DNA from: CAZIWJ01 sp964542855
GTDB lineage: Bacteria > Bacteroidota > Bacteroidia > Cytophagales > Cyclobacteriaceae
Length of the DNA: 6,210 bases
Assembly (NCBI GenBank): GCA_964542855.1
Contig: CAZIWJ010000218.1
Span: 1 to 6,210 of the forward strand
Direction: 5' to 3'
The notes beneath the pieces were generated by a model. The model worked only from the letters and a program-made list of their open reading frames with translations, ran no database searches and was not told the origin of the DNA. Shown here piece after piece: positions 5,795-6,210 of this stretch; position 1 is the stretch's first letter; each line of letters starts with the position of its first letter. Both the position numbers and the translations under genes were made by a program.

Positions 5795-6210
5795 TAGGGT
5801 ACGAGTTGTATATCGTCATAGTAGTAAATTGAACCATCGCCCGGATTACCAAAGTCAAAAAAGACGATTACTTTGTTGAAGCTGGCCGTGGTACTGGCCC
5901 CACTGAAATCCCAGGTCAGTTCTTCCCACTGGTTAGTAGCGGAAGTTGTAGCATCGGCTTCAAAGAACTCGCTGGCATCAGCATTTTCAACCTTTAATCG
6001 CACGGTTGCACCCGCTTTTGGCGACCAGGTTTTAATTGAAAACGTAGTGCCCTGAGAGAAATCGATCGGCTGATCCAGGTTCAGGATTGTTCCGGCGAAA
6101 GTGGCTGCCCCGTCGGTTTTTTCCACTTCTACCACCGTGCCGCTGGTATTAACTCCAGAAGCATCAGGATTAGCAATTAAGGAATCGGCAGCTCCTTCAA
6201 AAGAGAACAG
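5794..6210 (-). CDS. C-terminal part of a secreted or surface protein with a carbohydrate-binding-like jelly-roll domain (partial)
   Basis: The reading frame is open from the window edge to the TAA at 5794-5796, giving 138 residues; the N-terminus lies outside the window. An in-frame GTG at 6133-6135 is not the start, because the domain clearly begins earlier (LFSFEGAADSLIANPDASG). The fold looks like a beta-sandwich of the carbohydrate-binding kind: alternating strands such as TTFSIKTWSPKAG and VRLKVENA, then WEELTWDFSG, VIVFFDFGNPGDGS and the closing YYYDDIQLVP. From memory, such domains end surface glycan-binding proteins and glycosidases in Bacteroidota polysaccharide loci. No catalytic motif is visible. 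It overlaps the PKD-GH16 lipoprotein start by one base (TAATG), so the two are cotranscribed and perhaps translationally coupled. A surface glycan-binding protein, encoded after SusC/SusD, is my best inference. Confidence 0.8.
   Translation of the reverse strand: MFSFEGAADSLIANPDASGVNTSGTVVEVEKTDGAATFAGTILNLDQPIDFSQGTTFSIKTWSPKAGATVRLKVENADASEFFEADATTSATNQWEELTWDFSGASTTASFNKVIVFFDFGNPGDGSIYYYDDIQLVP

Noticed and set aside
5794..6135. A complete small gene starting at the GTG at 6133-6135
   Set aside because: The same frame stays open to the window edge with a sensible domain beginning, so the GTG is an internal Val codon and the gene is partial.
1..6210. Mobile elements, CRISPR arrays, tRNA or rRNA genes
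   Set aside because: No transposase, regularly spaced repeats, long terminal inverted repeats, or RNA-gene signatures were seen on either strand.

Overview
The window looks like chromosomal DNA of a marine or otherwise polysaccharide-degrading member of the Bacteroidota. The reasons are a surface-lipoprotein signal with an acidic stretch right after the lipobox cysteine, a PKD-domain GH16 enzyme next to a second GH16 and a glycan-binding-type protein, and no convincing Shine-Dalgarno sites at the gene starts. The genes are moderately GC-rich (one 60-base sample in the permease is 58% GC, while the first 180 bases are 40%). I cannot go below the phylum with confidence; a Cytophagales- or Saprospirales-like genome is a guess.

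Left half, plus strand: a 40% GC leader (1-169) with short nested palindromes precedes a two-gene operon. The first gene is an APC-superfamily amino-acid-type permease starting at a TTG codon. One base after its stop begins a fusion protein with an intact aldo/keto reductase domain followed by a RidA/YjgF-like domain. The RidA-like part has Asn where the classical imine deaminase has its substrate-binding Arg. The tight linkage suggests that the permease imports a small amine- or carbonyl-containing compound handled by the fusion enzyme. The substrate cannot be read from the sequence.

Right half, minus strand (reading from 6210 towards 3146): the C-terminal 138 residues of a secreted or surface protein ending in a jelly-roll, carbohydrate-binding-like domain. 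It is followed by a lipoprotein with a PKD domain, an unassigned middle domain and a GH16 laminarinase-type catalytic domain; the two genes overlap as TAATG. After a strong 12-bp stem-loop comes a second, compact GH16 enzyme with a signal peptide. Together these resemble the downstream part of a laminarin (beta-1,3-glucan) utilisation locus. A surface-anchored binding protein and an anchored endo-glucanase would cut polymer at the cell surface, and the short secreted GH16 would act further on the products. SusC/SusD genes would be expected beyond position 6210 but are not in the window.

The two halves converge, with 32 bases between the stop codons at 3113 and 3146. No mobile element, CRISPR array, tRNA or rRNA was seen. 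The least ordinary items are the AKR-RidA fusion, the unnamed middle domain of the lipoprotein, and the stem-loop between the two GH16 genes.
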